From NCBI GenBank assembly GCA_025642065.1, contig JAODUP010001139.1:1-64000 (forward strand): 64,000 nt of DNA, given 5' to 3'. Of this stretch, positions 62,145 to 64,000 are shown piece by piece (positions within the stretch are counted from its first letter, which is position 1; every line of letters begins with the position of its first letter). Both the position numbers and the translations under genes were made by a program. Below the pieces are notes generated by a model that saw only the letters and a list, made by a program, of their open reading frames with translations, was not told the DNA's origin and ran no database searches. This DNA is from Paralvinella palmiformis (lineage: Eukaryota > Annelida > Polychaeta > Terebellida > Alvinellidae).

Positions 62145-63396
62145 ATTTAGAAACCATTGTCATTTCGGATGCTTTTGTTTTATCGTATGTTTAAAACATC
62201 TTACTAATATCCTCTTCTGTTTGATTATAGTTTGAGTGGTGATATTTTAAATGAAATGTTGATGCAGAAGTAGATTTACCATTGTTATGTTTTAGTAAAA
62301 GATGAACTGTGGTTGTGTCTGTCCGATTCAGGAGATCTAATACCATCTTGATGTTGGCAGTTATGAGCAGTGGAAATAATAGGCATTGCTATTCAAGTAC
62401 ATCATTCTCATTTGCACAGGAGCTTCTAGTAATTTGTGTACATTGTTTTTTTTGTTGAGGTTGATGCGTTACGATCTGTCATGATGTAAGGGGAGCATAA
62501 CATCCCAGTGTGTTGTACAGTTTTTTGTAATTAGCATACATGTGTATTCATGCATATGCAAATTTAATGTTTTGATTACAGTCACTGAGAAGTTGTGTTA
62601 AACATGGAAACATCAATATCAAACGAAATACATTAGTTCTGTACAATTCCCTTGTTATTTATGCTTATGCCATTAAGTAATCAGCATTTGACATTTCTGC
62701 TGTTGTACTGTCCAATTTTGTGAGCTTTTTATGTGTAGATGCCTGTGCTAATTTCTCTGTGTACAAATGCTTAGTATTAACATATTAGCGTGCATATTTC
62801 TATTATTTGCATTGTTGTGACATATGCAGCCCTCGTCAACCGTGATAAGATTTAGATCTTATCGTCAGTAATGACTGTTTTATAGCTTGATCCCAAGCAT
62901 ACACGTGTTTAAAGGTGCATATGTATTGTGCTGGGATGTGAGTAATATTATTGTTGTTGGAAACGTTTGTGCGTGTCATTTTTAATGCATTTGAATTCAT
63001 TTCAGTTGGGTAGCTTTGCTTATAATTATGTTGAAAGGCTATCGTGGGGAAAATTCCATTTGTTGGTATTTTATGATACAGTACAAGTTAACTGCTTCAA
63101 GGTGTGTACAGGTCATCTTGTTTATTCTAGTTGATTGTGTAATTATTTATGCAAGTACATTTGTTTGTGTGTGTGTGTGTTTGTGTGTGTCTTAATTACT
63201 GTTTCTTATGTACATTGTATAAAGTACAGGTATCATTTCATTATAGTGCACAATTTTAATGTCAGTAGCATTGTATGGGCAGTTTCAAGATGACAGAACA
63301 CCAGTTGAGATGCTAGTGTTTCTGGTTTCTGACTATCTATTTTAAACATATTGCAACTATAACAGCAGATAGTCATCATATGTTCTAGTGTATTTT

Positions 63397-63432
<36 letters not shown>

Positions 63433-63872
63433 AAATAGGAAAGCACACAATTGATGATTGTGTATGTTGAATATTGTTTTTATAAAGGGATAGTGGAACA
63501 AATTTCTGATTGGTTTAGTGTATTCTTTCTATACCAAGAAGGACAAACGGCCGACTTTCTTGTGTAGTGGCAGATATCACTTGTCCCAGAGCACCTTGTA
63601 ATGGCTAATAGTAGGCCACACTATGCATGTGACAGATTCAGTTTGTTGCACAAAGGTGGCCATGAACCTGGCCAAAGAGGACTCCGATTCTCTGCTTAGT
63701 ATGCATTTTGTAGGAAATATTGCAGTCATTATATCTGTTGCAGTCACAGGCCTATATTGATCATTTCCATTGATTCAGACTTGAATGGTGGAAGCCTTGG
63801 TTCTGATACTGAGATGAAGTCACACAATCAGAACAACATGAATTTCTGTTCTTAGTTAATAATTTGAACTGA

Positions 63873-63878
63873 AATAAA
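63873..63878 (+). terminator. Candidate poly(A) signal, distal
   Basis: Canonical AATAAA followed by a TG-rich run (TATGTTTGATGTCTCC). Confidence 0.4.
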
Positions 63879-64000
63879 ACATTAAATATGTTTGATGTCT
63901 CCTTTCATACCTTGCTTTCAATCTCTTGCTGATATATTACATTACGCACAGATTTCAGTGTGGAGAGATGCTTATGTCTTTGAGGGTTATGTGGAGACTT

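Larger units (their letters stand above)
61466..64000 (+). other. Atrophin 3' UTR and downstream flank
   Basis: No coding sequence. AATAAA signals at 62139-62144 and 63873-63878 would give 3' UTRs of about 0.7 or 2.4 kb. TG microsatellites lie at about 63163-63190 and 63400-63430. A fragment AAAGGGATAGTGGAACA at 63484 faintly resembles the TTAA MITE end. Confidence 0.6.

Overview
The window is eukaryotic nuclear DNA from an animal. Genes are split by GT-AG introns, the DNA is AT-rich with TA and TG microsatellites, and it holds fossil LTR and non-LTR retrotransposons, hAT and TTAA-type transposon remnants and tRNA-derived SINEs. Gene content and repeat style suggest an invertebrate, most likely a lophotrochozoan such as a mollusc. 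That assignment is inference; nothing here fixes the species.

Two protein-coding genes are supported, both on the + strand. (1) A three-exon ARF-family small GTPase (4580-5637, 190 aa) with an altered G5 motif and a basic C-terminal tail. (2) A large atrophin/RERE-type corepressor gene occupying 17010-61465. I traced 21 coding exons whose splice phases all agree. Together they total 4146 nt, an open frame of 1381 codons plus stop. They encode, in order, ELM2, SANT, a GATA-type zinc finger, acidic and Ser/Pro/Arg-rich regions, the ALxxLxxY Atro-box, an RE-rich helix, a His-rich tract and the atrophin C-terminus. The BAH domain expected before ELM2 was not found. Its exons may lie upstream of the window, which would nest the ARF gene in an atrophin intron, or they may have been missed or lost.

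Layout: 1-4.2 kb is a tandem-duplicated repeat of about 2.1 kb period, with a decayed Ty3/gypsy integrase fragment and LTR between units. 4.6-6.3 kb is the ARF gene. 8.2-8.8 kb is a TTAA-flanked MITE. 10.6-10.83 kb is a candidate promoter and untranslated first exon. 16.2 kb is a hAT remnant. 17-25 kb holds the ELM2 and first SANT exons. 25-44.7 kb is a 19.7 kb intron that splits SANT and contains two CpG-rich blocks; the second (40.1-41.5 kb) looks like an internal promoter with its own splice donor. 44.7-61.5 kb holds the rest of the coding exons, and 61.5-64 kb is 3' UTR or flank with two AATAAA signals.

Function: in known atrophins ELM2-SANT recruits HDAC1/2 and the Atro-box contacts nuclear receptors. 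An internal promoter at 40-41.5 kb would give a short form without ELM2 and the first half of SANT, like the short isoform reported for vertebrate RERE. No prokaryotic system or CRISPR array is present.
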